Below are positions 51,621 through 61,391 of a DNA stretch of 64,000 bases, in pieces (positions within the stretch are counted from its first letter, which is position 1; each line of letters starts with the position of its first letter). The notes beneath the pieces were generated by a model. The model was not told the DNA's origin, searched no databases, and saw only the letters and a list, made by a program, of their open reading frames with translations. Source of the stretch: SZUA-430 sp040080835 (GTDB lineage Bacteria; Pseudomonadota; Alphaproteobacteria; Micropepsales; Micropepsaceae); the NCBI GenBank assembly GCA_040080835.1, contig JBEBHP010000006.1, forward strand, positions 1 to 64,000, read 5' to 3'. A program made the position numbers and the translations under genes.

Positions 51621-52319
51621 ATGCGTTTGAATTTGATCGCTTTGGCGGCGACAGCCGCAATGGTGCTCGCGTCTCCCGTTTGGGCAGATAATGTCGGGCA
51701 GGCGACACGTGTGCAGAAATTTGCCTACCAGACACCACCGCAGGCACAGCGGACACCAATCTTCCGCATGAACCCCGTCGTGAAGAATGGCAGGCTTGAG
51801 ACCGTTCCGTCAGGCGCACTGGAAGTGACGTTCACGGATGGCAGCCGCCTCACCCTGGGTTCGGCATCATCGATCGTGGTCGACAATTATGTTTATGCGG
51901 GGCCGCAGGGTTCTGGCCAGCAGACGCTGCGCATGACCAAAGGCCTCTTCCGCTTTGTTTCGGGAGCAATCCCCAAGGACCAGGTCAGGCTTGTGACGCC
52001 CAGCGTGTCCGTCGGCATCCGCGGTACAATCGTCAAGGCTCTGGTCAAGGAAGATGGATCAGGAACCATTTTCTTTGAGCACGGCAGCGGCTACGTTGAT
52101 AACGGCAAGGGGCAAAATGTTCCCATGACCGAAGGCGACATGGTCACGATCGGACCGGATGGATCGATCGGTTCGCCTGCCAGGAAGCATTGGACGGCGG
52201 GCGACGCGTCCGTGGACCAGGGACTGAATCCCTTCAACCAGACATTTGGCGGAACCGAAGGTGGCTCCGGCGGTGGTGACGGTGCCGGTTCTTCCGGCGG
52301 GACCCGCGGCAACGACTAG
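51621..52319 (+). CDS. FecR-domain secreted protein
   Basis: About 232 residues from ATG 51621, six bases after GAGG. Signal peptide LIALAATAAMVLASPVWA. FecR-domain features: LEVTFTDGSRLTLGSASSIVVDNYVY, RMTKGLFRFVSGAIPKDQVRLVTPSVSVGIRGT, FFEHGSGYVDNGKGQNVPMTEGD. C-terminal Gly/Ser-rich tail. FecR domains usually sense siderophore uptake or bind ligands. Without a transmembrane anchor or sigma-factor partner it is more likely a free periplasmic or secreted beta-protein. Confidence 0.88.
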   Translation: MRLNLIALAATAAMVLASPVWADNVGQATRVQKFAYQTPPQAQRTPIFRMNPVVKNGRLETVPSGALEVTFTDGSRLTLGSASSIVVDNYVYAGPQGSGQQTLRMTKGLFRFVSGAIPKDQVRLVTPSVSVGIRGTIVKALVKEDGSGTIFFEHGSGYVDNGKGQNVPMTEGDMVTIGPDGSIGSPARKHWTAGDASVDQGLNPFNQTFGGTEGGSGGGDGAGSSGGTRGND

Positions 52320-52435
52320 CAAGGCAGAAATGGTCTGAAAAGCCGAAGTCAGAGCGGCCGAGACATTGAACCGGGAACCGGTAACATCTGTACAGGCGCT
52401 CACACGACAAAGCGCCATTGAAGTGATCGCGCGTA

Positions 52436-53839
52436 ATGAGAATGCCTGCCCGTGAGCAAGAGCTGAAGAACTTTCTCGCCGCTCTTCCAGCGGAGAAGGC
52501 AACAAAGCTTGCCATGGCTGTTGAACGTGGCCGACTGGCAGGAGAGCGCGGACTTCCGGCTGAATTGATACTCGACGGGCTGCGGCCGACGCTCAAGCGC
52601 GTGGGCCTTCGGCGTTCTCCGACGGCGCAGCGCCTGTTTTGCGAACCTTTTGCGGACTTCCTGGTCGAGTCGCGCGAATTCAAGCAGGCAGGGCGGATCG
52701 CTCGCTCGACGATCAATGCGTTGTGGAAATGGCTCGCAAGGGAAGGCCTGCGCACCACGCTTGCCGATTTTGAAATCCAGATCAGCCGTTCCGTTCTCAC
52801 GCGTGATACCAGGCGCGAAAACGAACTGGTCTTTCAGTTGCAGCATGAAGTCGCATCCGTCGTGCAGGCGGCCGTCGAGCGGGTGAACGGAGCTGGCACG
52901 GAGAGGCGTATCCTCGCCGTGAAATTCGGCGGCGAGGAAGCGCTGTTCGACATCGAAGAGATCGCGATGCTTCTGTCATCGGCAAATGATCTGTCGCCAT
53001 TGCGCGGATTGCTGCCCAAGCGCATCGACACGCTGAGTGACCAGCACATGACGCTGATCCGGGACATTTACGAAGAGCTCACGATTCGCAGGCAGGAACT
53101 TTGCCCCTATGTCGGCCTGCTTGTGCTGGGACGCCTGAAACGCCCTTGGGAAGTGCTTCGTCTTGCCGGGATCATGTCATCGCAGTCACGCCAGCCATTG
53201 TTCAGCCAGCCAGATCTTGGATTGATCGGCGACATACTGCTCGCCGACATGGAGAACATGGCTCTCGACATCGCATCTGTCCGGCCCGACAGCCTTGATC
53301 CTGATGCCCTGCTGAACAAGCTCGACCGCTTCACCCAGATGTCAGGTGGACTGGTGCGCGAAATCGGAACCAAGCGCGATGGAAAATGGGGGCAGAGGCT
53401 GATCAAGATCCGGCAACTCGCATCCGACGCGATGGATGCGCTCATCACGCGTTCGCCGCGCGAAATCACGGCGGCCTTGCCGATTCAGAAACTTGGCGCC
53501 TTTGGCGGTCGCGGCCCGAAGCGACCGGACTTCTCAAAGGATCCGGACGAGATCAAGATCGAACGGGCGCTGTTGTGGGGCCAGCTCCTTGCGGGTTCCA
53601 CACCCTACGCCGGAGGTGGTGATTTTCACGCGGCACACAAGGACGCATTTGAGGAAGTTTCGAACTTCATTCGCAGCTACACCGAAAGCATTGTAGTCGA
53701 GCTCAAGACCCTGGACTTTGAGAAGCGACCACGGGCGCAAGCCTACCTCGCTCACACCGAGGCGCTCTCGGCCAGCATTCTGGGCCACGAGGAAACCGAA
53801 CAGATCCGCAAGCGGGTAGCTGCCGTCCTGGCGCGCTAG
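52436..53839 (+). CDS. Conserved hypothetical cytoplasmic protein, about 467 residues
   Basis: A mostly helical, soluble protein without signal or membrane segments. N-terminus MRMPAREQELKNFLAALPAEKA; notable blocks are ERRILAVKFGGEEALFDIEEIAMLL, ELCPYVGLLVLGRLKRPWEVLRLAGIM and a C-terminal helix with HEETEQIRKRVAAVLAR. The composition and codon use match neighbouring real genes. I recognise no domain. Its stop overlaps the CoA-transferase stop by four bases, tail-to-tail. Confidence 0.78.
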   Translation: MRMPAREQELKNFLAALPAEKATKLAMAVERGRLAGERGLPAELILDGLRPTLKRVGLRRSPTAQRLFCEPFADFLVESREFKQAGRIARSTINALWKWLAREGLRTTLADFEIQISRSVLTRDTRRENELVFQLQHEVASVVQAAVERVNGAGTERRILAVKFGGEEALFDIEEIAMLLSSANDLSPLRGLLPKRIDTLSDQHMTLIRDIYEELTIRRQELCPYVGLLVLGRLKRPWEVLRLAGIMSSQSRQPLFSQPDLGLIGDILLADMENMALDIASVRPDSLDPDALLNKLDRFTQMSGGLVREIGTKRDGKWGQRLIKIRQLASDAMDALITRSPREITAALPIQKLGAFGGRGPKRPDFSKDPDEIKIERALLWGQLLAGSTPYAGGGDFHAAHKDAFEEVSNFIRSYTESIVVELKTLDFEKRPRAQAYLAHTEALSASILGHEETEQIRKRVAAVLAR

Positions 53840-55044
53840 ATCACGCCTTCCGTTCGAAGCAAGTCGATTTCTGAAGCCGAAATGCCGATCTCGGTCAGTA
53901 ACGCCTCGGTATGCTCGCCGAGGCTTGGCGGCGACTGATAGAGCCTGCCTGGCGTTTCCGACAACACCACCGGTGTGGCCATGATCGTGGCGGGTGCATC
54001 CAGTCCGGGATATTCGACCTTGTTGAGGTAGCCTGCCTGGTTCACGTGAGGGTCATCCAGCAACTGCTGCGGCGCGAGTACCGGACCAGCCGGCACTTTG
54101 GCCTCGGCCAGTGCTTCAAGTGCTTCCTGGACGGTGCGCGTTGCGCACCACTTCAATGTCCGTTCACTGAGGATCTCGCCATTGTCGCCGCGTGCCTCAT
54201 CGCTGTTGAAACGCGGATCGGTTGGAAAATTCCCTTCGCCGAGCAGCTTCGCCCATCGCTTGAACAGTGGATTGCCGTTGATCAGGATCGTGATCCAGCC
54301 ATCCTTGCAGCGGAAAATGTCTGAGGGCCCGGCTGTCTGTCCGCGATTGAGGGTGGCAACGCGGTTTTTTCTGAGCACGGACTGCTCGATCAGGGTCTGG
54401 CTCATGAACGTGACTGCCGTGCGCAACAGCGCACCCTCAACATGCTGTCCCCGTCCGGTCTGCTGCCGGGCAAACAGGGCGGTCATGGTACCAAACGCAG
54501 CCAGCGACGCAGAGCCGAAGTCAACCCATGACGCTGCCGAGCGCACAGGTTGCTCCGGCGTGCCGGACATATACACAGCACCAGACATGGCCTGCGCGAC
54601 GCCGTCAAATCCCAGCCGTTCGGAGTAGGGACCCCCCGATCCGAATGCCGACACCGTTGTCAGCACCGTGCGCGGATTGATCGAATGAACGCTGGGCCAG
54701 TCCAGCTCAAGTGTCGTCAGCGTTTGCGGCGGCAGGTTGACCACGACAACATCGGCAGTGCGAATGAGCTTCTTGACGATCTCGCGCCCCTTCGGATGGG
54801 CCGGGTCCAGCGTCATGCCCTTTTTGTTGCGGTTCATCTGCAGGAAGAGTGCACCCGCGCCAGGAGAGCCATCGGCCTCGTGCATCACTGGCACAAGGTT
54901 GCGATCTTCTGAACCGTCACGCTTTTCGATTCGGATTACCTCGGCGCCCATATCCGCAAGCAGGGCCGCGCAATAGGGGCCGGCGATATAACGGCCAAAA
55001 TCGAGAACTCGAATTCCAGTGAGGGCAGAAGTCGCAGAAGTCAT
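53836..55044 (-). CDS. CaiB/BaiF-family CoA-transferase (class III)
   Basis: About 402 residues from ATG 55044 (AGGA eight bases upstream; GTG at 55065 adds seven). Family features: ALTGIRVLDFGRYIAGPYCAALLADMGAEVIRIEK, LDWPSVHSINPRTVLTTVSAFGSGGPYSERLGFDGVAQAMSG, PSDIFRCKDGWITILINGNPLFKRW and VPAGPVLAPQQLLDDPHV. These enzymes transfer CoA between carboxylic acids (for example formyl-, carnitine- or aromatic-CoA). Substrate cannot be told from sequence. Confidence 0.93.
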   Translation of the reverse strand: MTSATSALTGIRVLDFGRYIAGPYCAALLADMGAEVIRIEKRDGSEDRNLVPVMHEADGSPGAGALFLQMNRNKKGMTLDPAHPKGREIVKKLIRTADVVVVNLPPQTLTTLELDWPSVHSINPRTVLTTVSAFGSGGPYSERLGFDGVAQAMSGAVYMSGTPEQPVRSAASWVDFGSASLAAFGTMTALFARQQTGRGQHVEGALLRTAVTFMSQTLIEQSVLRKNRVATLNRGQTAGPSDIFRCKDGWITILINGNPLFKRWAKLLGEGNFPTDPRFNSDEARGDNGEILSERTLKWCATRTVQEALEALAEAKVPAGPVLAPQQLLDDPHVNQAGYLNKVEYPGLDAPATIMATPVVLSETPGRLYQSPPSLGEHTEALLTEIGISASEIDLLRTEGVI

Positions 55045-55201
55045 AGGCTGTTTCCTGTCGGTCACGGTGCGAACACGCCCGCGGGGATTTTTCTGGGCTA
55101 TTCCACCGTGAGAGGCAAGCCCCGCCGTATGCGGTCGCGGGCATGTGGAGTATTCCGGAGAAGTCTTTGCCAGCCCGGGCCGGACTCATGCACAATTGCA
55201 C

Positions 55202-55627
55202 ATGACTCCGATTTCCTTTGACCTCGACCCTCGGCTGGCCAACGACACGGCGTGGCTGCGGGACTGGCCGCTCTGCAAGCTGCTGCTTATGAACGACCAG
55301 CGCTACAGCTGGATTGTACTGGTGCCGCGCCGCACAGGTGTGACCGAGCCCTTCGACCTCAAGCCCGCCGACCAGACCAGGCTGTGGCACGAAGTGATGC
55401 ATGCTGCCGAGATTTTGAAGGCCGCATCGCCGTGCCGCAAAGTCAATATCGGCGCCCTCGGCAACATTGTCAGCCAGCTCCACGTCCACATTGTCGCGCG
55501 CAACGAAGGAGATTTTGCCTGGCCCGGCCCGGTTTGGGGACAGGGTATTGCCCTCCGATTCGAACCTGCAAGCCTTGAAGCGCGGCTTGAAGCTTTTCGC
55601 AACACGCTGCATCCGCCGGCAGACTGA
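55202..55627 (+). CDS. HIT-domain protein (HIT-like hydrolase)
   Basis: About 141 residues from ATG 55202 (longer frame to 55145 is not family-like). N-terminal ISFDLDPRLANDTAWL and LCKLLLMNDQRYSWIVLVPRR are typical of the HIT-like family, as is SQLHVHIVARNEGDFAWPGPVWG with the HxHx catalytic motif. HIT-like proteins cleave or bind nucleotides or adenylated compounds. The gene diverges from the CoA-transferase. Confidence 0.9.
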   Translation: MTPISFDLDPRLANDTAWLRDWPLCKLLLMNDQRYSWIVLVPRRTGVTEPFDLKPADQTRLWHEVMHAAEILKAASPCRKVNIGALGNIVSQLHVHIVARNEGDFAWPGPVWGQGIALRFEPASLEARLEAFRNTLHPPAD

Positions 55628-55706
55628 AACTGCATCGTCACCGGTAACCGGCGGATCAATGAACTAAATAGAACACGAGGAGACGGGCGTCACGCCCGGC
55701 GCGCAA

Positions 55707-56720
55707 ATGACAACACCCTATGGCGTCCGGAACTTCCCGGAAACTTTACGCTCTGTTAGCAATTGGCAATTTGGCACGGGCCTTGCGAACTCGAACGGTA
55801 TCATGCTCGACCGTTCACCAGCTGCTGCCCTCACGCTTCGCCCAACGCTCCCCGCGTCGGCCGATACCGTGCTGACCGCATTGCGCGGTGCAGCCGACAG
55901 CACTGGTGCCGATTTCGACTACTTGCTGAACACGGCAATGCGGGAATCCAGCCTGAATCCTGAAGCAAAAGCGCCAACGTCTTCGGCAACCGGCTTGTTC
56001 CAGTTCGTGGAGCAAACCTGGCTGGGCACCATGAAGCGTCATGGCACAGAGCACGGGTTCGGTGCCTATGCCGACGCAATCCAGGTCGGCAAGGATGGCC
56101 GGTACAACGTCGCCGACAAGGGGTTGCGCCAGGAAATTCTTGCCCTGCGCAAGGACCCGAAGGCGTCTTCATTAATGGCCGGTGAATTGACCAATGACAT
56201 GCGCGGCGACATGGAAGTCGCGCTGGGACGAGGAGTGTCGGCGGGGGAGCTTTATGTCGCTCATTTCCTCGGTCCCCAGGCGGCGGTGAAGATGATCAAG
56301 GCTGCGGCGGCGACGCCAACAGCCGCCGCCGCCAATCTTTTCTCTGATGCTGCGTCCTCCAATTCGAATATTTTCTTTGGCAGGGATGGCAAGGCCCGTT
56401 CGGTCGGTGCGGTGCTGGACTCCCTCAAGGCCAAGCACAGCGGCAGCCACCTTTCGGCGCACGAATTTGCTTCGGCCGAAACGCCTGCAACAGCGGCCGG
56501 TGCAGCCGCCGATGCCGCAAGCCAGGCGCTGCGCGGTTCATACGCCGGGCAGACCGCGTCAGCGTTGACCGCGCGTGACAACCTGACGAACCGTTTCGGC
56601 ATGAATACCCTGATCATGTCTCCATTGATGGCACAGATGCTGTCGTCGATGGACAAGCTGCCAAGCATCGAAGCAGCCTTCAGGCCGGATGACGAGAACC
56701 CGCGACCGTACAAGCTTTAG
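55707..56720 (+). CDS. Lytic transglycosylase-like protein
   Basis: About 337 residues. An SLT-type domain about 55-200 carries Glu in LLNTAMRESSLNPEAKAPTSSATGLFQFVEQTWL; GRGVSAGELYVAHFLGPQAA follows. The C-terminal 130 residues are Ala/Ser/Thr-rich and low complexity. No N-terminal signal peptide is obvious. Similar enzymes trim peptidoglycan for secretion or flagellar assembly, but no such genes are nearby. Between GAGGAG and ATG lies a small hairpin (see finding). Confidence 0.82.
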   Translation: MTTPYGVRNFPETLRSVSNWQFGTGLANSNGIMLDRSPAAALTLRPTLPASADTVLTALRGAADSTGADFDYLLNTAMRESSLNPEAKAPTSSATGLFQFVEQTWLGTMKRHGTEHGFGAYADAIQVGKDGRYNVADKGLRQEILALRKDPKASSLMAGELTNDMRGDMEVALGRGVSAGELYVAHFLGPQAAVKMIKAAAATPTAAAANLFSDAASSNSNIFFGRDGKARSVGAVLDSLKAKHSGSHLSAHEFASAETPATAAGAAADAASQALRGSYAGQTASALTARDNLTNRFGMNTLIMSPLMAQMLSSMDKLPSIEAAFRPDDENPRPYKL

Positions 56721-56804
56721 GCGCAAGCGACCGAATGCTGCATGGCCCGCAGCAGTGCAATCCGCCACAACGCAGCCTTCCCGGCAATTTGCAGCAAAGA
56801 TTGA

Positions 56805-57950
56805 ATGACGCAGATCCTCCGCATTTGGTGGCCGATCCTTCTCGCGATGCTGCTCGTCCAGATGGGCAATGGTCTTGCGGGAACGTTGGTCAGTGTTACC
56901 GGACAAAGCCAGCACCTGCCGCCCCTGATCCAGGGACTGATCCTGTCCGCGTTTTTCGCAGGCAGCCTCGCGGGCGCATTTTCAGCGCCACACCTGATCA
57001 TGCGCACCTCGCACATTCGAAGCGCCTCGATCTACACAATCGCGATGGCACTCTCGACGGCTTCATTCGCGCTCACCAGTGACCCCTGGGTCTGGGTTGC
57101 ACTTCGTCTCGTGGCCGGGGCAGCGATTACAGGAATTTTTGCGACAGTCGAAAGCTGGCTGAACCTCGGTATCAGGGACAAGATCCGAGCGAGGGTGTTC
57201 GGCTTGTACATCTTTATCCAGCTGGGCGGCCTTGCAGCCGGGCAAATGCTGCTGAGCGCGCGCAGCATCGGCGAAACGGGACTGTTCATGTTCGCCGCCT
57301 CAGTGATCGGGCTCGCGGCGCTGTGTTTCCGTATGGAGCGGGTGCAGAACCCTGCGCTTGAATCCACCATCCACTTGTCAATCGGTGAATTGTCGATGCG
57401 CGCCCCTCTTGGCATTCTTTGCATCTGCCTTTCAGGCTTTGCGTGGGCTGGATTGATGGCATCGGGTCCGGCACTTGTCGAAATGATGGGACTGAGTGAC
57501 TTCGACAAGTCGATTTTCCTGGCGCTTGCCGTGGTCAGCGGCATGGCGGCGCAATTGCCGGCAGGATGGCTTGCCGATCACATGGACCGTCGCATTGTGT
57601 TGATTGCGCTGACAGTGGCTGCTGCTGCAAGTGCGCTTGCAGCATCGTTCAACCCTGACAGATGGATGCTATTCACTTTCGCGGTCACGTTCGGCGCCGC
57701 AACCTTCCCGCTCTACGCGGTTGGCGTGGCGCGCGTGAGTGAAGTGCTCAACCAGGCAGAGCGTACCTCCGCAAGTGCCCTGATGATCGTGTTCTTCGAC
57801 TTTGGAGCGATTGCAGCACCCATGTTGATGTCCTACGCAACGGCGCAAAGCGGTGCGACTGCATACTTCATTGCACTGGCGGTGCCACAAATTCTGTTTG
57901 CGGCATGCGTCGTCGTTTTTGCGTTTCAGCTCAACGGCCGGGGCGACTGA
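56805..57950 (+). CDS. MFS transporter (YcaD-like)
   Basis: About 381 residues with 11-12 helices. LRLVAGAAITGIFATVESWLNL, ARVFGLYIFIQLGGLAAGQMLL, LAVVSGMAAQLPAGWLADHMDRRIVL and MIVFFDFGAIAAPMLMSYA fit the YcaD-like MFS family, whose substrates are unknown. Tail-to-tail overlap of 25 bases with the Rsm22-like gene. A cationic motif in the A-loop is present (DHMDRR). Confidence 0.88.
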   Translation: MTQILRIWWPILLAMLLVQMGNGLAGTLVSVTGQSQHLPPLIQGLILSAFFAGSLAGAFSAPHLIMRTSHIRSASIYTIAMALSTASFALTSDPWVWVALRLVAGAAITGIFATVESWLNLGIRDKIRARVFGLYIFIQLGGLAAGQMLLSARSIGETGLFMFAASVIGLAALCFRMERVQNPALESTIHLSIGELSMRAPLGILCICLSGFAWAGLMASGPALVEMMGLSDFDKSIFLALAVVSGMAAQLPAGWLADHMDRRIVLIALTVAAAASALAASFNPDRWMLFTFAVTFGAATFPLYAVGVARVSEVLNQAERTSASALMIVFFDFGAIAAPMLMSYATAQSGATAYFIALAVPQILFAACVVVFAFQLNGRGD

Positions 57951-58906
57951 TCAGGTTCCCACAAGTCACCCCAGGCGCTGTCTCTCGCGGACTTGTACGC
58001 CGCTCGATTCTTTTTGGAATAGGTGAGACGGCGGATCCCGCCATTCTGGCAGACATCCAGATGAAGGTGTCCTTTTGCCAGCATGGGCTTTCGCACAATA
58101 CGGGCGGCAGACATGGCGGGCAGGACATTCCGACTCACCGCGACATAGCTGAACTTCTCATCTTCGTAGGCAAGGTCCGCATCCTTGACGCGACGGTGGA
58201 TCTCCGACCGCAGGACCCTGACTGGCCGATGACACCAGTCAGTCCCTGTCATTGGACATGTCAGGTCATGGGGGCAGGGTGCGATTGTGTAGGCCCCTGC
58301 CTCGATCAGAATCGCGCGGATCCGCCTGATGATGTCAAACCCGAGCGGCGTCCCAGGTTCAATAATCACGAGAACCTTGGCCGTACAACGCCAGAGGTCT
58401 ACGACCGTCTTTTCAAGAACCATCCGGGGCAGTTCGTTAAGAGCGTAAGAGGCAACAACGGCATCGTGAATGTCCGGCCCGGCATGCTCGATTGATCCGG
58501 CGCTGAACCGCAAGTGCGCACCGACCGCCCGCGCACAAGCTTCCGCAATGGGCCGCCACCCGGAATCCCGCTCCAGCAAATGCAGCCGCGCCTCGGGAAT
58601 CTGCTCAAATGCCGCGAGCGAAGCCGTACCTGGTCCAGCGCCAGCATCCAGAATGGTCCTGATTTCGGACCCGTCGATCCTGCCAAGAATTTCCTGCCAG
58701 ACGGCTGCCGCGACGGCATATGTCGATGGAAATCTGACGCATAGATAGGCCGCAGACTCGATCGGGGACAGTGTGTGCCGAATGTCGTCTCTCGTTCGGT
58801 AACCAGTTGATAAGCTTTGCGCGTGTTTACGCAGATCCCCGAGCGAAAACGGCTGGATCGTTTCGGCAATCGCCCCAATGAGGGCGTCTGGGAGATTTGT
58901 CGTCAT
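57926..58906 (-). CDS. Rsm22-like small ribosomal subunit methyltransferase
   Basis: About 326 residues. SAM-binding motif I reads ILDAGAGPGTAS; SYALNELP is a later SAM-fold motif. The C-terminal half has the metal-binding-like C-P-H ... C-P ... W-C-H arrangement (APCPHDLTCP and DWCHRPVRV) of the Rsm22/mS81 family and an FSYVAVS strand. The family is linked to small-subunit ribosome assembly and may bind iron-sulfur. Divergent from the DUF2336 gene with a 36-base gap, so promoters must overlap. Confidence 0.88.
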   Translation of the reverse strand: MTTNLPDALIGAIAETIQPFSLGDLRKHAQSLSTGYRTRDDIRHTLSPIESAAYLCVRFPSTYAVAAAVWQEILGRIDGSEIRTILDAGAGPGTASLAAFEQIPEARLHLLERDSGWRPIAEACARAVGAHLRFSAGSIEHAGPDIHDAVVASYALNELPRMVLEKTVVDLWRCTAKVLVIIEPGTPLGFDIIRRIRAILIEAGAYTIAPCPHDLTCPMTGTDWCHRPVRVLRSEIHRRVKDADLAYEDEKFSYVAVSRNVLPAMSAARIVRKPMLAKGHLHLDVCQNGGIRRLTYSKKNRAAYKSARDSAWGDLWEPDQSPRPLS

Positions 58907-58942
58907 AACCGCACTTTAACCAAGCGTCCCTAGACTTGGGAC

Positions 58943-60085
58943 ATGTCCGTGGAACAAAGCAATAAAAATTCCCTCGCCAGGATCGGGCTCAGTAGCGAAG
59001 ACGTCAAGGCGCTGCTGTCCAATCCTGCACCCGAACAGCGCGCGAAGGTCGTGAGCCAGCTGGCCGTCGATATTGATGGTGGCCGACTTTCACCTGCCGA
59101 ATGGTCGCTCGCGCTCGAAATCATGCGGGCAATGGCAGCGGATGCCGAAATGATGGTGCGCCGCGCTGTGGCGACGTCGCTCAGGCATTCGGAGAATTTG
59201 CCGCGCGACCTGGCGCTAAAGCTCGTAAAGGACGACGTCGTAGTTGCCCAACCTATTCTTGAGCACTCGGTCGTTCTCACCGACGATGACCTGATTTCAA
59301 TTCTGGCTGATGGAAACGGCGCGAAACAGGTCGCCATCGCGCGTCGCCCCGCCGTGAGCGAAACCGTTGCATCGGCCATCGTCGATTCCGGAAATGCCGC
59401 TGCTGTCAGTACACTTGTCGGAAATGAAGGCGCCGCTCTCAGCGAACCGCTGTTGAGAAAAACGCTTGATCGATATGGCAATTTCGAAACCGTGAAAGCG
59501 GCGATGGTCCATCGCGAGGAACTGCCGGTCACGATCTCGGAGCGCCTGGTGACGATGGTTTCGGAAAAGCTGAAGCTTACTCTGGCTGCCCGACACAAGC
59601 TGTCCGCCGATGTTGCAACCGACATCATTCTTGACGCGCGCGAACGTGCAACGCTGGGCCTGTTGTCGCGGGATACGTCCGCGGAGGACGCCCACGCATT
59701 GATCCAGCAATTGCACGTCAGCGGTCGTCTGACGCCGTCGCTGGTCTTGCGCGCATTGTGTTCTGGCGATGTTCGCTTTGCCGAAGACGCCATGGCAGAA
59801 ATCGCCGGCACCAGCACAGAGAAGGCAAGCCTCCTTATTCACGACGCTGGCAAGATGGGCCTCAAGGCGCTGTACAGGAAGTGTGAATTTCCCGAAGCGC
59901 TCTATCCGGCATTCCGGGTTGCGATTGATGTGATCGATGAAACCGAACTCGATGGCGGGCAGCACGACCGCGAGCGCTTCTCACGCCGTGTCATCGAGCG
60001 CGTTCTGACCCAATACAACGAGATCGATGTGCCCGATCTGGACTACCTGCTCGGAAAATTGAAAAAGCTGGAAGCTGCCGCTTGA
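58943..60085 (+). CDS. DUF2336 domain-containing protein
   Basis: About 380 residues, helical throughout, with repeats of amphipathic helices (VRRAVATSLRHSENLP, ALKLVKDDVVVAQPILEHSVVLTDDDLISIL, VAIARRPAVSETVASAIVDSGNAAAVSTL), reminiscent of HEAT-type repeats. DUF2336 is almost restricted to alphaproteobacteria; members have been proposed to interact with regulatory proteins, without an established activity. No membrane segment. Not linked in operon to its neighbours. Confidence 0.9.
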   Translation: MSVEQSNKNSLARIGLSSEDVKALLSNPAPEQRAKVVSQLAVDIDGGRLSPAEWSLALEIMRAMAADAEMMVRRAVATSLRHSENLPRDLALKLVKDDVVVAQPILEHSVVLTDDDLISILADGNGAKQVAIARRPAVSETVASAIVDSGNAAAVSTLVGNEGAALSEPLLRKTLDRYGNFETVKAAMVHREELPVTISERLVTMVSEKLKLTLAARHKLSADVATDIILDARERATLGLLSRDTSAEDAHALIQQLHVSGRLTPSLVLRALCSGDVRFAEDAMAEIAGTSTEKASLLIHDAGKMGLKALYRKCEFPEALYPAFRVAIDVIDETELDGGQHDRERFSRRVIERVLTQYNEIDVPDLDYLLGKLKKLEAAA

Positions 60086-60107
60086 GGCAATCGACGTCTC
60101 GCCGAAA

Positions 60108-60635
60108 TCAGCCTGGCCACTTGTTGCCATTGGCCTTGAAGTCCGCAATATCGGCTTCAAGGTCTTCAAGCTCTTCACATCCTGACGGACAAAGCCCTTT
60201 CAGTATGGTGTGTTGTTCTTCGGCCTTCGCAAGATCATTCATGCGAAGATAGAGCTCGCCCAGATATTCATTGGCACCCTTGTGCTTCGGGTTCACGGCG
60301 AGTGCGCGCTTGTAGAAGCCGAGCGACTCCGGATACTTGCCCAGCTTGCGATGGCAGTAACCAAGGTAATTCAGCGCATCCGCGTCGCGCCCATTGTCGG
60401 CAACGACATTCAGAAGCAGCGGGATCGCTTCCTCGCACTTGTCTGCCTTGATCAGATACTCGGCCTTGTCAAAGTCGGACGCTGCCGCCTGCTGTTTGGC
60501 GTTTCCGGACTGCGGCATGGGACGGGGAATCTCGGTGCGTGGGGCAGGGCTGCTCGACGCGGCTATGGCAGATGGCACAGCGACTGCTGCAGCGACGGCG
60601 AAAAGCACGAAGCCGGACAAGCGAGCGAAAGCCAT
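60108..60635 (-). CDS. Secreted tetratricopeptide-repeat protein
   Basis: About 175 residues from ATG 60635 with AGGAGG just upstream. Signal peptide FVLFAVAAAVAVPSAIA. Three TPR-like helix pairs: DFDKAEYLIKADKCEEAIPLLLNVV, DADALNYLGYCHRKLGKYPESLGFYKRAL and HKGANEYLGELYLRMNDLAKAEEQHTILK. A CPSGC near the end may form a disulfide. Periplasmic TPRs scaffold protein complexes; partner unknown. Confidence 0.9.
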   Translation of the reverse strand: MAFARLSGFVLFAVAAAVAVPSAIAASSSPAPRTEIPRPMPQSGNAKQQAAASDFDKAEYLIKADKCEEAIPLLLNVVADNGRDADALNYLGYCHRKLGKYPESLGFYKRALAVNPKHKGANEYLGELYLRMNDLAKAEEQHTILKGLCPSGCEELEDLEADIADFKANGNKWPG

Positions 60636-60730
60636 GTTGCACCTCCTGGGAAAGGCGGCAGATTGAAGCGTTAATTGGTGTCAGGCAAGCAAAAGTTGAC
60701 TTGCTGCCCCGGGTCCCCCATCCATTGTTC

Positions 60731-61354
60731 ATGAGCGAGCCGCCAAACCAGGCCACGGCCCCGGAACCAAGGGGCTCCCGGCGAAAACAGGCCAGCCGCC
60801 AGCGCCTGCTGGATGCAGCCCGTACGCTCTTTGTGACGCGCGGGTACCACGCGACGCGGCCGCAGGACATCTCGAAAGAGGCTGGCTTGGGACACGGCAC
60901 GTTTTACTTGCACTTCAAGGACAAGCAGGAGTGCTTTATTACCTTCGTCGAACAGGCGCGCGCGGAAGTCAGCGCTGCAATCATCGAACGCGCAGCATCT
61001 GCAAAGACGCTCGCGGAAATGGTCGAAGCCGTTCTGACGGGCATCTACGACTACTCCGAGGCCAATCCCGGTGTGCTTGTGACGGTCATGTCGGACGATA
61101 CCATTATTTCTGCCGGGAGTTCAGAAGGCGGCACCATCCTTGAACGCTGGGGAGCACAATGGGGCGAGGTACTCAGGCTCCAGGCACAGCAGGGGCTGGT
61201 CGCCACAGATTTCGACTTCGCCGTGATCGGGCAAGCAATCGTAGGGGCAATCCAGCAGGCGTCGAGCTTTACATTCGCGCGTGGCGGCGCTCGTTCGGTG
61301 CTGGTGAAGTCTCTGACCCAGTTCATCGTTCGGGCACTGTCGCCCGCAAAATAG
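60731..61354 (+). CDS. TetR-family transcriptional regulator
   Basis: About 207 residues from ATG 60731 (an upstream extension overlaps the TPR gene and is not family-like). N-terminal HTH: SRQRLLDAARTLFVTRGYHATRPQDISKEAGLGHGTFYLHFKDKQECF, then a ligand-binding helical domain. It precedes a likely operator-promoter and two catabolic-type genes (61453, 62481), so it probably controls them. Ligand unknown. Confidence 0.92.
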   Translation: MSEPPNQATAPEPRGSRRKQASRQRLLDAARTLFVTRGYHATRPQDISKEAGLGHGTFYLHFKDKQECFITFVEQARAEVSAAIIERAASAKTLAEMVEAVLTGIYDYSEANPGVLVTVMSDDTIISAGSSEGGTILERWGAQWGEVLRLQAQQGLVATDFDFAVIGQAIVGAIQQASSFTFARGGARSVLVKSLTQFIVRALSPAK

Positions 61355-61391
61355 ATCAGTACACGGATCACAAAGGGCACCGCCTGGACAG

